DNA of 64,000 bases from Chengkuizengella axinellae (GTDB taxonomy: Bacteria > Bacillota > Bacilli > Paenibacillales > KCTC-33759). The position numbers and the translations under genes were made by a program. The stretch's first letter is position 1. Each line of letters starts with the position of its first letter. The stretch is taken from assembly GCF_030730905.1 (NCBI RefSeq), contig NZ_JAVAMP010000002.1, positions 434,001 to 498,000 of the forward strand. Direction: 5' to 3'. Shown here in pieces: positions 9,732-18,780 of the stretch. Below the pieces are notes generated by a model. That model did no database searches and was not told where the DNA came from. It saw nothing but the letters and a program-made list of their open reading frames with translations.

Positions 9732-11012
9732 ATGTCTACCCATCAAGTTAAGGATAAAGACCAAGAAAAAGTACTGTTAGTCAGTCTTATTCTCCAAGAT
9801 GCTAAACAATTAAAACTAGAAGAGTATTCACTGAATGAATTAGTATTGCTTGCTGAAACAGCTGGACTACAAGTCCTTGATTCCATAAAACAGCATCGAA
9901 AAAATATTGATTCTAAATGGTTTATTGGTAAAGGTAAAGCAGAAGAAATTAAAGAAAAAGTGGCTGAGCTTGAAGTGGATACAGTTATTTTTAACCAAGA
10001 ACTCTCAGGAGCTCAGGTTCGAAATTTAGAGTTATTCTTAGATGCTAAAATTATTGATCGAACCCAACTGATCCTAGATATTTTTGCTGGGCGTGCAAAT
10101 ACGAGGGAAGGTTATTTGCAAGTAGAATTAGCACAGCTAAGTTATTTGTTGCCGAGGTTATCTGGACATGGAAAAAACCTTTCCCGTTTGGGTGGGGGAA
10201 TTGGCACAAGAGGTCCCGGTGAAACAAAATTAGAGATGAACCGAAGACATATTAGAGATCGAATTACTGATTTGAAAAAGAAGCTACAAGAGGTAACTCG
10301 ACATAGAAACTTACATAGAATGAGAAGGAAAAAAACGAACCTTTATCATGTTGCCTTGGTAGGATACACGAATGCAGGAAAATCAACTTTGTTGAAACAA
10401 TTAACTGGCGGAGCAAATATTTATGTAGAGAACCAGTTGTTTGCTACATTGGATCCAACACTGAGAACATTAAAATTACCTAGCGGTAAGGAAGTGGGAC
10501 TAACGGATACAGTTGGTTTCATTCAAGATTTGCCGCATGATCTAGTTGCTGCTTTCAGTGCTACACTTGAAGAAGTACGTGAAGCTGACCTTATTTTACA
10601 TGTTGTGGATAGTACCTCTGAACTGATTGAAGAGCAAATAAATGTTGTTGATGAAGTCCTACACAATTTAGGAGTACAAGGGAAAGAAACGATAATGGTT
10701 TATAATAAAAAAGATATATGTGATCGTCCTCAATCAAAAATGATTTTTCCTAACAATGAAGATCATTTATTTGTTTCGGCATTTGAAGATCATGATTTAC
10801 AACAAATAAAACTTGCCATTCAAAATAAGTTGTTAGATGAACAAAGAACATTTACTATCCCAGTTAAAGAAGGAAAATTAATTTCTTTTATTAAAAAAGT
10901 AAGTGAAACTGTTGAAGAAAAGCTACATGAAGATAACATGAGTTTGACAGTTCGTATAAATGCACATGATGTTGAACTTATAAACAAAGAAATGAGAAAA
11001 TTAGGAGAATAA
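9732..11012 (+). CDS. hflX: GTPase HflX, ribosome-associated
   Basis: A 426-residue GTPase that splits stalled 70S ribosomes under stress. The N-terminal HflX domain carries GRANTREGYLQVELAQL and the glycine-rich GGGIGTRGPGETKLE. A coiled-coil linker (about 175-205) follows, then the G domain with G1 GYTNAGKST (about 213), G3 DTVGF and G4 NKKD. RBS AATAGGAGG precedes the ATG, and the gene starts about 20 bases after spoVK, so both are likely co-transcribed. Confidence 0.95.
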   Translation: MSTHQVKDKDQEKVLLVSLILQDAKQLKLEEYSLNELVLLAETAGLQVLDSIKQHRKNIDSKWFIGKGKAEEIKEKVAELEVDTVIFNQELSGAQVRNLELFLDAKIIDRTQLILDIFAGRANTREGYLQVELAQLSYLLPRLSGHGKNLSRLGGGIGTRGPGETKLEMNRRHIRDRITDLKKKLQEVTRHRNLHRMRRKKTNLYHVALVGYTNAGKSTLLKQLTGGANIYVENQLFATLDPTLRTLKLPSGKEVGLTDTVGFIQDLPHDLVAAFSATLEEVREADLILHVVDSTSELIEEQINVVDEVLHNLGVQGKETIMVYNKKDICDRPQSKMIFPNNEDHLFVSAFEDHDLQQIKLAIQNKLLDEQRTFTIPVKEGKLISFIKKVSETVEEKLHEDNMSLTVRINAHDVELINKEMRKLGE

Positions 11013-11017
11013 GTGTA

Positions 11018-12268
11018 ATGTTTATGTCAGAAGATTTACAACAACTAATAGATGAAGCAGAAAAGCAAATTGAATTTAAATTAAAAGAAGTGGATAAGAA
11101 TATAGATTTTAATCAATGGAAAGTACTAGAAGTTTTTCGGAAACATAAAGTAAGTGATTATCATTTTAATGATTCTACAGGATATGGATATAATGATAGA
11201 GGGAGAGAGGTTCTAGATCAGGTATATGCAGAAGTTTTTGGTGCTGAAGCGGCAATTGTAAGACCTCATTTTGTTTCTGGTACACATACCCTCAACACTG
11301 CATTGTTTGGTGTCCTTAGACCTGGTGATCATTTATTATTTATTACTGGGAAACCCTACGACACATTACATAATGTAATAGGTAAAGCTGGTGATGGATT
11401 AGGGTCATTGCAAGATTATGGCATTCATTATGATGCCGTTGAACTTCAATCTGACGGTACAGTGGATTGGGAGCAAGTGAATGAAAAAATAAATAAGAAT
11501 ACAAAAGTAATAGGCATCCAAAGATCAAGAGGATATGAATGGCGATCTGCTTTTACAGTAAAAGAAATTAAAACAATGTCAGAGAAAGTTAAAAGTATAA
11601 AACCGGAACTGATCGTTTTTGTAGATAATTGTTATGGGGAATTTACGGAAAAGACTGAACCGACACAAGCAGGAGCGGATCTCATCGCAGGTTCATTAAT
11701 AAAGAACCCTGGAGGGGGGATAGTTTCTACAGGGGGGTACATTGCAGGGAGAAAAGAATACGTTGAATTGGCATCCTACCGTTTAACAGCACCAGGAATT
11801 GGTGGAGAGGTAGGTGCTATGTTAGGAACTACACGAAGTATATACCAGGGGTTGTTTCTAGCCCCTCATTTTGTTGGACAGGCTTTAAAGGGGAGTATCT
11901 TTGCAGCATCCATGTTTGAAAAAATTGGCTTTACAACTCATCCCAATTGGAAGGATCGCAGGTCTGATTTAATTCAAGCTATTCAATTTGATCATAGTGA
12001 TCAATTGATCTCCTTTGTTCAAAGCATTCAGAAAGCATCACCTGTAGATGCACATGTTGTGCCTGAGCCTTGGGATATGCCGGGTTATGATCACCCAGTG
12101 ATTATGGGGGCAGGGACTTTCATACAAGGAGGAAGTTTAGAACTGTCAGCAGATGGACCTATTCGACAACCGTATATTGCTTACATGCAAGGTGGGCTAA
12201 CCTATTCTCATTGTAAATATGCTGTGATAAATGCTGTAAGGGATATGTTATATTCAGTTAAGACGTGA
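11018..12268 (+). CDS. ynbB: YnbB-like PLP-dependent enzyme (methionine gamma-lyase / aluminium-resistance family)
   Basis: A 416-residue fold-type I pyridoxal-phosphate enzyme. Lys229 in SLIKNPGGG is the likely Schiff-base lysine, and FVDNCYGEF supplies the cofactor-binding Asp. Members are annotated as methionine gamma-lyase-like or aluminium-resistance proteins, and the true substrate is uncertain. It starts six bases after hflX and precedes glnR exactly as in B. subtilis. The start at 11018 uses AGGAG ten bases upstream. Confidence 0.9.
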   Translation: MFMSEDLQQLIDEAEKQIEFKLKEVDKNIDFNQWKVLEVFRKHKVSDYHFNDSTGYGYNDRGREVLDQVYAEVFGAEAAIVRPHFVSGTHTLNTALFGVLRPGDHLLFITGKPYDTLHNVIGKAGDGLGSLQDYGIHYDAVELQSDGTVDWEQVNEKINKNTKVIGIQRSRGYEWRSAFTVKEIKTMSEKVKSIKPELIVFVDNCYGEFTEKTEPTQAGADLIAGSLIKNPGGGIVSTGGYIAGRKEYVELASYRLTAPGIGGEVGAMLGTTRSIYQGLFLAPHFVGQALKGSIFAASMFEKIGFTTHPNWKDRRSDLIQAIQFDHSDQLISFVQSIQKASPVDAHVVPEPWDMPGYDHPVIMGAGTFIQGGSLELSADGPIRQPYIAYMQGGLTYSHCKYAVINAVRDMLYSVKT

Positions 12269-12356
12269 TTTAATGCTTTAAATCAGTATTTGATGTCATA
12301 AATAAGCTTCTTTTTCTTGAAAAATATTATATTTCTGAATTTTATGTCAACTTTAT

Positions 12357-12373
12357 TGTGATAAAACATAACA
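12357..12373 (+). promoter_or_regulatory. GlnR operator (TnrA/GlnR box)
   Basis: TGTGA-N7-TAACA fits the GlnR/TnrA consensus TGTNA-N7-TNACA. It lies just upstream of the -35 element of the glnRA promoter, the expected place for autoregulation by nitrogen excess. Confidence 0.8.
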
Positions 12374-12378
12374 TTAAC

Positions 12379-12407
12379 TTGACGTCTTTGGAGATCAGCG
12401 TTACAAT
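12379..12407 (+). promoter_or_regulatory. glnRA promoter, SigA type
   Basis: TTGACG, 17-base spacer, TACAAT. It is placed about 38 bases before the glnR start and directly downstream of the GlnR box. Confidence 0.8.
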
Positions 12408-12445
12408 TTAGGTAGATACTTTTTTAAATGGAAGGCGCTGATATA

Positions 12446-12853
12446 ATGAGTGATGAGATTCGAAGAAATATGGCTTTGTTTCCTATCGGAATTGTAATGA
12501 AATTAACTGATTTAACGGCAAGGCAGATTCGCTATTATGAGCAACATGAACTGATTGTTCCAGCAAGAACAGCAGGGAATCAACGATTGTTCTCACTTAA
12601 TGATGTAGAGCGACTTCTTGAAATTAAGTCATTAATTGAAAAAGGGGTAAACATAGCTGGAATCAAACAAGTGCTTCTACCTATAGAAAAAAATTCTGAT
12701 GATGCAACAGTCATTAATGAACAAACTGAAGTGGCTAGAAAAGAATTAACAGATTCAGACTTGCACAAGTACTTAAAGAGGCAGTTAAGAACAAAACGTC
12801 CAGGTCAAGTTTCCTTGATCCAAGGTGAACTGTCTCGTTTTTATAATAAATAA
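12446..12853 (+). CDS. glnR: Nitrogen-responsive repressor GlnR (MerR family)
   Basis: A 135-residue MerR-family regulator. The N-terminal winged helix reads RQIRYYEQHELIVPARTAGNQRLFS, a dimerisation helix follows, and a basic C-terminal tail (RTKRPGQVSLIQGELSRF) is of the kind that senses feedback-inhibited glutamine synthetase. The start at 12446 gives the usual MSDEIRRNMALFPIG beginning. In-frame codons upstream have no better RBS. It forms an operon with glnA. Confidence 0.95.
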   Translation: MSDEIRRNMALFPIGIVMKLTDLTARQIRYYEQHELIVPARTAGNQRLFSLNDVERLLEIKSLIEKGVNIAGIKQVLLPIEKNSDDATVINEQTEVARKELTDSDLHKYLKRQLRTKRPGQVSLIQGELSRFYNK

Positions 12854-12885
12854 TCTTACACTAGTTGTTAAAAAGGAGAGATCAT

Positions 12886-14214
12886 ATGTCATTTACAAGA
12901 GAAGATATTATTCGAAGTGCGAAAGAGGAAAATGTTAGATTCATTAGACTTCAATTCACAGATTTGTTAGGAACCATTAAAAATGTTGAAATTCCCGTTA
13001 GTCAATTGGAGAAAGCGTTGGATAATAAAATGATGTTTGATGGTTCTTCCATCGAAGGATATGTTCGCATCGAGGAATCTGACATGTATTTATATCCTGA
13101 TCTTGAAACATGGTTAATTTATCCTTGGTATGATGAAGATAAAATTGCAAGATTAATTTGTGATATCTACATGCCAGATGGTACTCCTTTTGCTGGCGAT
13201 CCAAGAGCGATCTTAAAGCAAAATTTGAAAAAGGCAGAGGAATTAGGTTTTTCTTCAATGAAGGTTGGACCAGAACCGGAATTCTTCTTATTTAAAACAG
13301 ATGAGAAGGGTAGTCCAACTTTGGAAGTAAACGACCAAGGTGGGTACTTTGACTTGGCGCCTACAGATCTAGGTGAAAATTGTCGTCGTGAGATTGTATT
13401 GACATTAGAGGAAATGGGCTTTGAAATTGAAGCTTCTCATCATGAGGTTGCACCAGGACAACATGAGATCGATTTTAAATATGCAAATGCTATAAAAGCT
13501 GCTGACCAAATTCAAACTTTCAAATTAGTTGTTAAAACGATAGCTAGAAAGCATAATTTACATGCGACTTTTATGCCTAAGCCATTATTTGGGGTAAACG
13601 GATCAGGTATGCATTGTCATCAATCTTTGTTTAAAGGGAAAGAAAACTCTTTTTATAATGAGAGCGACACGTTAGGTTTAAGCGTAACCGCTCGTCAATA
13701 TATGGCAGGAATATTAAAACATGCCCGTGCTTTCACAGTTTTAACAAACCCAACTGTAAATTCATACAAACGTTTAGTTCCAGGTTACGAAGCACCAGTT
13801 TATGTAGCTTGGTCTGCAAGTAATCGTAGTCCAATGATTCGTGTCCCTGCTTCAAGAGGATTAAGTACTCGAATTGAAGTGCGCAGCCCAGATCCATCTG
13901 CAAATCCTTACTTAGCTTTGGCGGTAATGTTAAGAGCAGGTTTAGATGGAATTGAAAATAATCTTGAGCTTCCTGATCCAACAGATCGCAACATCTATGT
14001 GATGTCTGAGGAAGAACGAATTGAAAGTGGTATTCCAGTTTTGCCATACTCCTTGTCAGAAGCATTGGATAGCCTTTTAAATAATGAAATCATTTGTGAG
14101 GCTTTAGGAGATCATGCCTTAGAACACTTTATTGAATTAAAAGAAATAGAGTGGGATATGTACAGAACTCAAGTACATGCGTGGGAAAGAGATCAATACA
14201 TGACTTCTTATTAA
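12886..14214 (+). CDS. glnA: Glutamine synthetase type I-alpha
   Basis: A 442-residue glutamine synthetase making glutamine from glutamate, ammonia and ATP. The latch DGSSIEGY, the metal-binding GPEPEFFLF, the glutamate flap [18 protein letters not shown] and ATP-site [12 protein letters not shown] are intact. The length and the lack of an adenylylation loop match the feedback-inhibited GSI-alpha type of Bacillales, whose inhibited form activates GlnR. Start ATG 12886 follows AAAAAGGAGAG. Confidence 0.97.
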   Translation: MSFTREDIIRSAKEENVRFIRLQFTDLLGTIKNVEIPVSQLEKALDNKMMFDGSSIEGYVRIEESDMYLYPDLETWLIYPWYDEDKIARLICDIYMPDGTPFAGDPRAILKQNLKKAEELGFSSMKVGPEPEFFLFKTDEKGSPTLEVNDQGGYFDLAPTDLGENCRREIVLTLEEMGFEIEASHHEVAPGQHEIDFKYANAIKAADQIQTFKLVVKTIARKHNLHATFMPKPLFGVNGSGMHCHQSLFKGKENSFYNESDTLGLSVTARQYMAGILKHARAFTVLTNPTVNSYKRLVPGYEAPVYVAWSASNRSPMIRVPASRGLSTRIEVRSPDPSANPYLALAVMLRAGLDGIENNLELPDPTDRNIYVMSEEERIESGIPVLPYSLSEALDSLLNNEIICEALGDHALEHFIELKEIEWDMYRTQVHAWERDQYMTSY

Positions 14215-14217
14215 TAG

Positions 14218-14260
14218 GTGGAACCCTTGATACCTTTGGTGTCGGGGGTTTTGTTTTTTT
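14218..14260 (+). terminator. glnRA operon terminator
   Basis: Stem of about 12 bp (AACCCTTGATACC with GGTGTCGGGGGTT, including G-T pairs) followed by a T-rich tract. It ends the core operon, and the accessory island starts just beyond. Confidence 0.8.
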
Positions 14261-14365
14261 GGTCAATCAGATTATATTTATTTAGTTATTTATTTTGACC
14301 AAATAATGACCAAAAAAATTATTAACTTTACTCCAAAATCCCCCTAGTATAGTTTTCGAATTGTT

Positions 14366-15460
14366 TTAATGTATCTCGTTCGATTTTTTACTGATATGCG
14401 CATACACATCTGAAGTGATTTGAATACTACCATGTCCAAGCCGCTCTTGTATGTATTTCATAGTAGCACCAGATTCAAGTAATAATACTGCGTGAGTGTG
14501 TCTGAGAGAGTGTATAGGTAATTGAGGTAACTCAGCTTTCTTAAGGGTACGAGAGAAAGCGTTAAATAAACTGGACTTTGGAATGAAATTCCCATCATTA
14601 CGACTTAGTACAAGATTTAAATCATGAAAATACATATCGTTTAAAGCTAATTTATTTTGATTTTGATACTTTTTATGGAAATGTAAATCATTAGTTAGAG
14701 TTTGACTTATTGAAATTGTTCTTTTAGAATTTGAGGTTTTTGTATCTCCGAACAATTCACTTGAATTTTTAGCTTGAAAATCTAACGTTTTACTAATATC
14801 GATTGTTCTTTCTTTTAAGTTTACATCTGTCCATTGTAATGCCGCTGCTTCACCTTTCCTCATACCAGTTTCTATCATGACTTTGAAAAATATCCAGTAT
14901 ATATAATCATATTTGTAGATTTCTTTTAAAAATATAGGTATATCTTTGGACTCCATATATTTAATTTCTTTATCTTTTTTCTCACCTTTAATTGTGACTC
15001 CAACACAAGGGTTATTTTTAATCTTACCAAGGGTAACTGCCTTATCATAAGCACTAGACATTGTGCCATGAATTATTTCTACAGTTCTTTTGCTATACCC
15101 CTTTTCAGTTAAATGATTTAAAAATTTTTGATAAGCAATAGGTTTTACATCATCAAGTAATATACTTTTAAAGTAAGGAATTATATGTTGAGTAACATTT
15201 CTTTCATGAATTTGAAATGTGTTTTTTCTTACAGTTCCATACTTATATTCAGTTAACCAAGTATTTAAATAAAGTTCTAAAGTAATGTCTGTTTGTTCAA
15301 ATCCTTCTGATATATTACGTTCTTCATTTATGGCTGCTATTTGAGCTTCTTTTTTTGTTTTAAAGCCTGATTTAGATTTTAGTTTATGTTTTTGAGTGAA
15401 TGGATCTTTATATGATATACGGTATTCCCATTTCTCTCCTCTTTTCCGAAATGTAGCCAT
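14366..15460 (-). CDS. int: Tyrosine-family phage integrase
   Basis: A 364-residue site-specific recombinase with an Arm-type N-terminal domain (KWEYRISYKDP, about 1-55), a SAM-like core-binding domain (about 60-145) and a catalytic domain. Catalytic residues are visible: Arg in ETGMRKGEA, HSLRHTH (H-x-x-R), His in LGHGSIQ and the nucleophile Tyr in SDVYAHI. It lies at the island's left end, pointing toward glnA. It resembles integrases of Bacillus phages and ICEs. I found no convincing att core repeat. Confidence 0.95.
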   Translation of the reverse strand: MATFRKRGEKWEYRISYKDPFTQKHKLKSKSGFKTKKEAQIAAINEERNISEGFEQTDITLELYLNTWLTEYKYGTVRKNTFQIHERNVTQHIIPYFKSILLDDVKPIAYQKFLNHLTEKGYSKRTVEIIHGTMSSAYDKAVTLGKIKNNPCVGVTIKGEKKDKEIKYMESKDIPIFLKEIYKYDYIYWIFFKVMIETGMRKGEAAALQWTDVNLKERTIDISKTLDFQAKNSSELFGDTKTSNSKRTISISQTLTNDLHFHKKYQNQNKLALNDMYFHDLNLVLSRNDGNFIPKSSLFNAFSRTLKKAELPQLPIHSLRHTHAVLLLESGATMKYIQERLGHGSIQITSDVYAHISKKSNEIH

Positions 15461-15490
15461 TTAAAATTCATCCTACCTTTCACTTAACAT

Positions 15491-16105
15491 TCAATTATTT
15501 TTTTTGTCGTTCCAAAACATAGCTTCCATCACCCTTAAAATTTTTATTTTCTCTTCCTTATCAAGAGGAACTCCATTAAACTTGATTTCTGTTTCATCAT
15601 CTTCAAGGATTTCTTTGAAATCATGATGAGTATCCTTAGATAGTGAAGATTTGTTGCCCTCTAAACTTTCTTTTGCCTTCTCCAGAACATTAATAAATTC
15701 CTGAATAAACTCTTTGTCATAATGTTCTTCACATATTTCTAAGATATTAGAAGGAGTGTGTTCAAAATCTAAACTAATTTTCTTGTATAGATGTGTTGCT
15801 TCTTGTTGAATTGCATTTTTTGTGTCACTGTTAAATTGTCCATTATGTGACATCATCCTCAAAATAACCTTAAGTTCTTCGTAAAGTCGCTTGCATTCCA
15901 TGTCATCATCTGTAGCACCTAATATAAAACTAGAACTAACTCCAAGCGCTTTTGCAATTGAAGTTAATGTTTCGACACTTGGATTATACCTATCACGCTC
16001 AACATCAGCTAAATATGACCTTGAAAGGTTAGCACGACCTGATAATTCTACTTGAGTGTATCCACGCTCTTTACGAATTTTCTTAATATTACTTCCTATC
16101 GACAC
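15491..16105 (-). CDS. CI-like phage repressor, XRE family
   Basis: An N-terminal Cro/C1 helix-turn-helix (IKKIRKERGYTQVELSGRANLSRSYLADVE) plus an acidic, helical C-terminal half with no peptidase motif. It probably maintains lysogeny. A GTG start at 16105 is preferred: it has GAAGGTG upstream and gives the typical VSIGSNIKKIRK beginning. An ATG at 16144 (217 residues) lies about ten bases after the predicted transcript start without an RBS and inside a palindrome. It is divergent from the cro-like gene, with operator repeats between. Confidence 0.85.
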   Translation of the reverse strand: MSIGSNIKKIRKERGYTQVELSGRANLSRSYLADVERDRYNPSVETLTSIAKALGVSSSFILGATDDDMECKRLYEELKVILRMMSHNGQFNSDTKNAIQQEATHLYKKISLDFEHTPSNILEICEEHYDKEFIQEFINVLEKAKESLEGNKSSLSKDTHHDFKEILEDDETEIKFNGVPLDKEEKIKILRVMEAMFWNDKKNN

Positions 16106-16127
16106 TTTATTTACACCTTCTTCTCTT

Positions 16128-16144
16128 GTCGGCATATCCGACAT
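16128..16144. promoter_or_regulatory. Interrupted palindrome at the repressor 5' end
   Basis: TGTCGG-N5-CCGACA, a perfect six-base inverted repeat overlapping the alternative upstream ATG of the repressor. Probably an operator or part of one. Inference from position and symmetry only. Confidence 0.5.
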
Positions 16145-16152
16145 TTGTTTCT

Positions 16153-16181
16153 ATTATACAGATGAGATGTCGGTTTTACAA
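16153..16181 (-). promoter_or_regulatory. Repressor promoter
   Basis: On the minus strand TTGTAA, 17-base spacer, TATAAT. Its -35 lies inside the first operator repeat, as expected for autoregulation. Confidence 0.7.
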
Positions 16182-16237
16182 GTCGCTAAATGACGGAAAT
16201 ACAAGTAATTATTAGGAAAAAGACGAAAATACAAGTA
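16169..16237 (+). promoter_or_regulatory. Three 16-bp operator direct repeats between repressor and cro-like gene
   Basis: Related 16-mers start at 16169, 16192 and 16222, of the form GACGgAAATACAAGTA. The second and third differ at one base; the first is more diverged. They occupy the divergent intergenic region and are the obvious candidates for repressor binding. A fourth 14-base match lies at 16536-16549. Confidence 0.75.
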
Positions 16238-16338
16238 TTAAGGTGCTAATATCTACAAAATTCTCAATTTTACCTCTAATTCCTATTTTACATAATGTCG
16301 TGAATACTGTACATTCTAAATAAGGGAGGTGATAATAT

Positions 16339-16617
16339 ATGAACAAAAAAAAGATTGGAGCAATGATTCAAAAATATCGTAAAGAACAGCAGCTTAAACA
16401 ACATGAATTATCCACTACTACAGGGTTATCAAGAAATTATATATCAGATATTGAAAATGGTAGATATGCTCCTAGCGTAGATGCATTGTTGAAGTTGGCA
16501 ACTGCATTGGATGTTGATTTAAACATGTTAAAGATGACGGAAATACAAGATAAAAAATATTTGGCAGAAGAAGAAAGTAAGGTGGTGATAGATAATGTTA
16601 TCTGTTCAAGTAGATGA
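16339..16617 (+). CDS. Cro-like XRE regulator
   Basis: A 92-residue protein with a Cro/C1 helix-turn-helix (IQKYRKEQQLKQHELSTTTGLSRNYISDIENGRYAP) similar to that of the divergent repressor. RBS AAGGGAGGTG precedes the ATG. It is the first gene of the rightward early operon. The coding sequence contains a 14-base operator match at 16536. It overlaps the next gene by 23 bases. Confidence 0.85.
   Translation: MNKKKIGAMIQKYRKEQQLKQHELSTTTGLSRNYISDIENGRYAPSVDALLKLATALDVDLNMLKMTEIQDKKYLAEEESKVVIDNVICSSR
16536..16549 (+). promoter_or_regulatory. Operator copy inside the cro-like gene
   Basis: GACGGAAATACAAG is identical to the first 14 bases of the second intergenic operator repeat (16192). It lies in the 3' part of the cro-like reading frame. 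Confidence 0.55.
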
Positions 16618-16858
16618 AAAGGAAGTGAGAAAACTATGTAAGCAAAAAATTGTTGAACTCATTAAAGAAGTCGATGCAGAATACGTTTTTTGGGATACTG
16701 CTGAATTAAAACGACGTACCTGTATGAGTTGGAGCAGTATACAAGATACGTTTTTCTTTGATCCAAGATTCATCAAAAGGAAGGTGGGTCAAAAGTGGTA
16801 TTTCCCCGCAAGAGCAACAAGAAAATTTCTTGAAACATGGTTAGAGGAACAACCGTAA
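16595..16858 (+). CDS. Small phage DNA-binding protein, DUF771-like
   Basis: An 87-residue protein whose WDTAELKRRTCMSWSSIQDTFFFDPRF...KWYFPARATRKFLETWL pattern matches DUF771-type phage proteins found beside Cro and Xis genes. Probable winged-helix DNA binder. RBS AAGGTGGTGATAG lies inside the preceding gene. Confidence 0.7.
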   Translation: MLSVQVDEKEVRKLCKQKIVELIKEVDAEYVFWDTAELKRRTCMSWSSIQDTFFFDPRFIKRKVGQKWYFPARATRKFLETWLEEQP

Positions 16859-16877
16859 TTTTTTTACTCTCTAAACT

Positions 16878-17066
16878 ATGAAAACATACACAGGTGTATC
16901 AAATAAATTGCTTTATCGGATGTGTAAAAAAGGAGAAATACCACATATAAGACTTGGTGATAAAGATTCACAAAAACCAAGAATAATATTTAGAAAAAGT
17001 ACTCTAGATAAGTGGATGTGGGAACAAGAGAGATTGAACTATAAAGAGAGTGATGAAGTTGATTAG
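16878..17066 (+). CDS. Excisionase-like helix-turn-helix protein, possibly 5'-truncated
   Basis: A 62-residue Xis/MerR-type domain (YTGVSNKLLYRMCKKGEIPHIRLG...FRKSTLDKWM), expected to bias the integrase toward excision. No RBS is seen. Directly upstream and in frame is FFTL, a TAA at 16872, then TMKTYTG, which looks like the missing start of an Xis domain cut by a nonsense codon. It may therefore be a shortened or dead gene. Confidence 0.65.
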   Translation: MKTYTGVSNKLLYRMCKKGEIPHIRLGDKDSQKPRIIFRKSTLDKWMWEQERLNYKESDEVD

Positions 17067-17093
17067 AAAACTTTATTAGAGGAAGGTGAAACA

Positions 17094-17798
17094 ATGAATA
17101 AATTAAACATTATCCATCGAGACGGAAAATTATTAGCGGATAGTCGAAAAGTAGCAAAGTTAATAAATACACGTCATTCAGATTTACTTGGAAAGATCGA
17201 TACTTACATTAAACATTTAACCAACGGAAAATTCCGTTCGTTAGATTACTTCCTACCAAGTACTTATGAAGATGAAAAAGGGCAGGAAAGACGTTGCTTC
17301 TTAATTACAAAAAGAGGTTGCGAAATGATTGCAAACAAACTTACAGGGGAAAAGGGAGTTCATTTTACAGCAGCATATGTTGAGAAGTTTGAAGAAATGG
17401 AAAATTATCTTCAAAACAACAAACCAACATTAACAGAAAGTCAGGCAATGGCAGCAGTATTAAGAAACACTGCTGATATGATGGACAAGCTACCAAAGAT
17501 GGAACAAAAGTTTGATCAAAAAATAGAAACTATTGATCAGAAGATTGAAGCTCAAATTACACTTACACAATATGAACAAATGAAACTAAGAAGAAAGGTA
17601 GCGAGTAGGGTAACTGACTTTTCTAATGATAAAGATGAACGAAAATATTTGTTCCCCGAACTATACAGAGAAATCTATGATCGTTGGGGAGTGCCATCAT
17701 ACAGGGATGTATTAAGAAAAGATTTAAAAATAGTTATGAAATTCATTGAGGGTTGGGTTCCTAAAAGGAGAGATGAAGAGAAAGGAGAGATAGCATGA
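17094..17798 (+). CDS. Phage antirepressor/regulator with Rha and ORF6C domains
   Basis: A 234-residue protein. The N-terminal pRha domain (about 8-100) contains DSRKVAKLINTRHSDLLGKI and FLITKRGCEMIANKL. A coiled-coil spacer (about 115-165) follows, then a C-terminal ORF6C domain (VTDFSNDKDERKYLFPELYREIYDRWGVPSYRDVLRKDL). This two-part layout is standard for antirepressors in Firmicute prophages. RBS AGAGGAAGGTG. Confidence 0.85.
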   Translation: MNKLNIIHRDGKLLADSRKVAKLINTRHSDLLGKIDTYIKHLTNGKFRSLDYFLPSTYEDEKGQERRCFLITKRGCEMIANKLTGEKGVHFTAAYVEKFEEMENYLQNNKPTLTESQAMAAVLRNTADMMDKLPKMEQKFDQKIETIDQKIEAQITLTQYEQMKLRRKVASRVTDFSNDKDERKYLFPELYREIYDRWGVPSYRDVLRKDLKIVMKFIEGWVPKRRDEEKGEIA

Positions 17799-17959
17799 AA
17801 CGTTCATACCACATATATGAATGCCATGCTTGCATTGTAGTCTTTGGAGTAGAGCAAGCATTTGAAGATCAGTGTAATGTATATTGTCCAGTCTGTGGAA
17901 CTGATACACACATGAATGGTCTTGGTGAAGGGGAAATGGAAGAAAGTGAGATTAAATGA
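17795..17959 (+). CDS. Small zinc-ribbon phage protein
   Basis: A 54-residue protein with four paired cysteines (CHAC near residue 10 and CPVCG near 31), probably a zinc knuckle. RBS AAAGGAGAG precedes the ATG, which overlaps the antirepressor stop by four bases. Function unknown. Confidence 0.7.
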   Translation: MKRSYHIYECHACIVVFGVEQAFEDQCNVYCPVCGTDTHMNGLGEGEMEESEIK

Positions 17960-17972
17960 GAGGAGAGATAGC

Positions 17973-18128
17973 ATGAATAATAAATATGAAATTAATGAAG
18001 AAGTAATCAAACCAATTCAAGGAAGCATTCGGAGGGCACATGAGATTACTGAGTATGCAAAACAGAAAAAATGGACAGCGCAAGAATTAAAAGCAGCTAT
18101 TGTGATATTATCCACATTCAAATTTTAG
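17973..18128 (+). CDS. Small phage protein of unknown function
   Basis: 51 residues (starts MNNKYEINEEVIKPIQGSIR), mostly helical and charged. ATG 17973 follows AGGAGAG. Not recognised; part of the early operon. Confidence 0.6.
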   Translation: MNNKYEINEEVIKPIQGSIRRAHEITEYAKQKKWTAQELKAAIVILSTFKF

Positions 18129-18146
18129 TTGAAAGGGGTGAGCAAT

Positions 18147-18338
18147 ATGAATTTAGATAGATTTTCACAAAGTTATGAAACGCCAGTTATTGAAACAGTA
18201 GATGACATAAATAATTGTGGGTGTGGTAAACAAGCTGAATGGTTAGTTTATGAAGATAAACAACCTCATTGCTCTGAATGTTTTAGAGAAGCAACTGAGT
18301 GCGGTGAAATGGTGGAGGTGCAATACTTATGTGCGTAA
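18147..18338 (+). CDS. Small Cys-rich phage protein
   Basis: 63 residues with C-x-C and C-x2-C pairs (NNCGCGKQAEW, PHCSECFREATECG), which suggest a zinc-binding fold. ATG 18147 follows GAAAGGGGTG. Overlaps the next gene by ten bases. Function not recognised. Confidence 0.6.
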   Translation: MNLDRFSQSYETPVIETVDDINNCGCGKQAEWLVYEDKQPHCSECFREATECGEMVEVQYLCA

Positions 18339-18712
18339 TCTGTATGAATAATATGGTGGCAGACACTTTAAAACAAATCAGTAAACAGTTAGTTGCTCAA
18401 ATAGATGAATACATTCAGAGTTATCCATCAGAACCAAAAATATTATTGATGGAAATAGACGATAACAAAGAATTATGGATGTTAAACAATGGATGGAAAA
18501 GCATGAGTTTTGAATATGAACATGTTGAATTTAGTTTCTTGCAATTATGTAATTTTATCGAATTATTACATGGAGTTGAAGCAGAAAAGAAGTTTGTTGC
18601 TGAGATCACAGAGGAAGTAAGAAAGATAACTGAGGGTAGAGTTAAAGTGTTTGTCTATCAATGTATGGAAGACGAAAAAGAAATAGCGAGCTGCGCCAAC
18701 AGCATCGCCTAA
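18329..18712 (+). CDS. Hypothetical phage early protein
   Basis: 127 residues, acidic, no recognised domain. The start overlaps the preceding gene, with GGTGGAGGTG upstream. Position in the early operon before recT suggests a replication or recombination accessory role, but nothing in the sequence proves it. Confidence 0.55.
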   Translation: MCVICMNNMVADTLKQISKQLVAQIDEYIQSYPSEPKILLMEIDDNKELWMLNNGWKSMSFEYEHVEFSFLQLCNFIELLHGVEAEKKFVAEITEEVRKITEGRVKVFVYQCMEDEKEIASCANSIA

Positions 18713-18780
18713 CTTAAAAATAAAATGTTGAACCCATAGTAACAGATAGTTTTCAAATTGTAAATATCAGGAGGTTAAAA

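Noticed and set aside
13733-14065. Opposite-strand open frames inside glnA and other well-supported genes
   Set aside because: They are antisense shadows of strong coding regions with no RBS.
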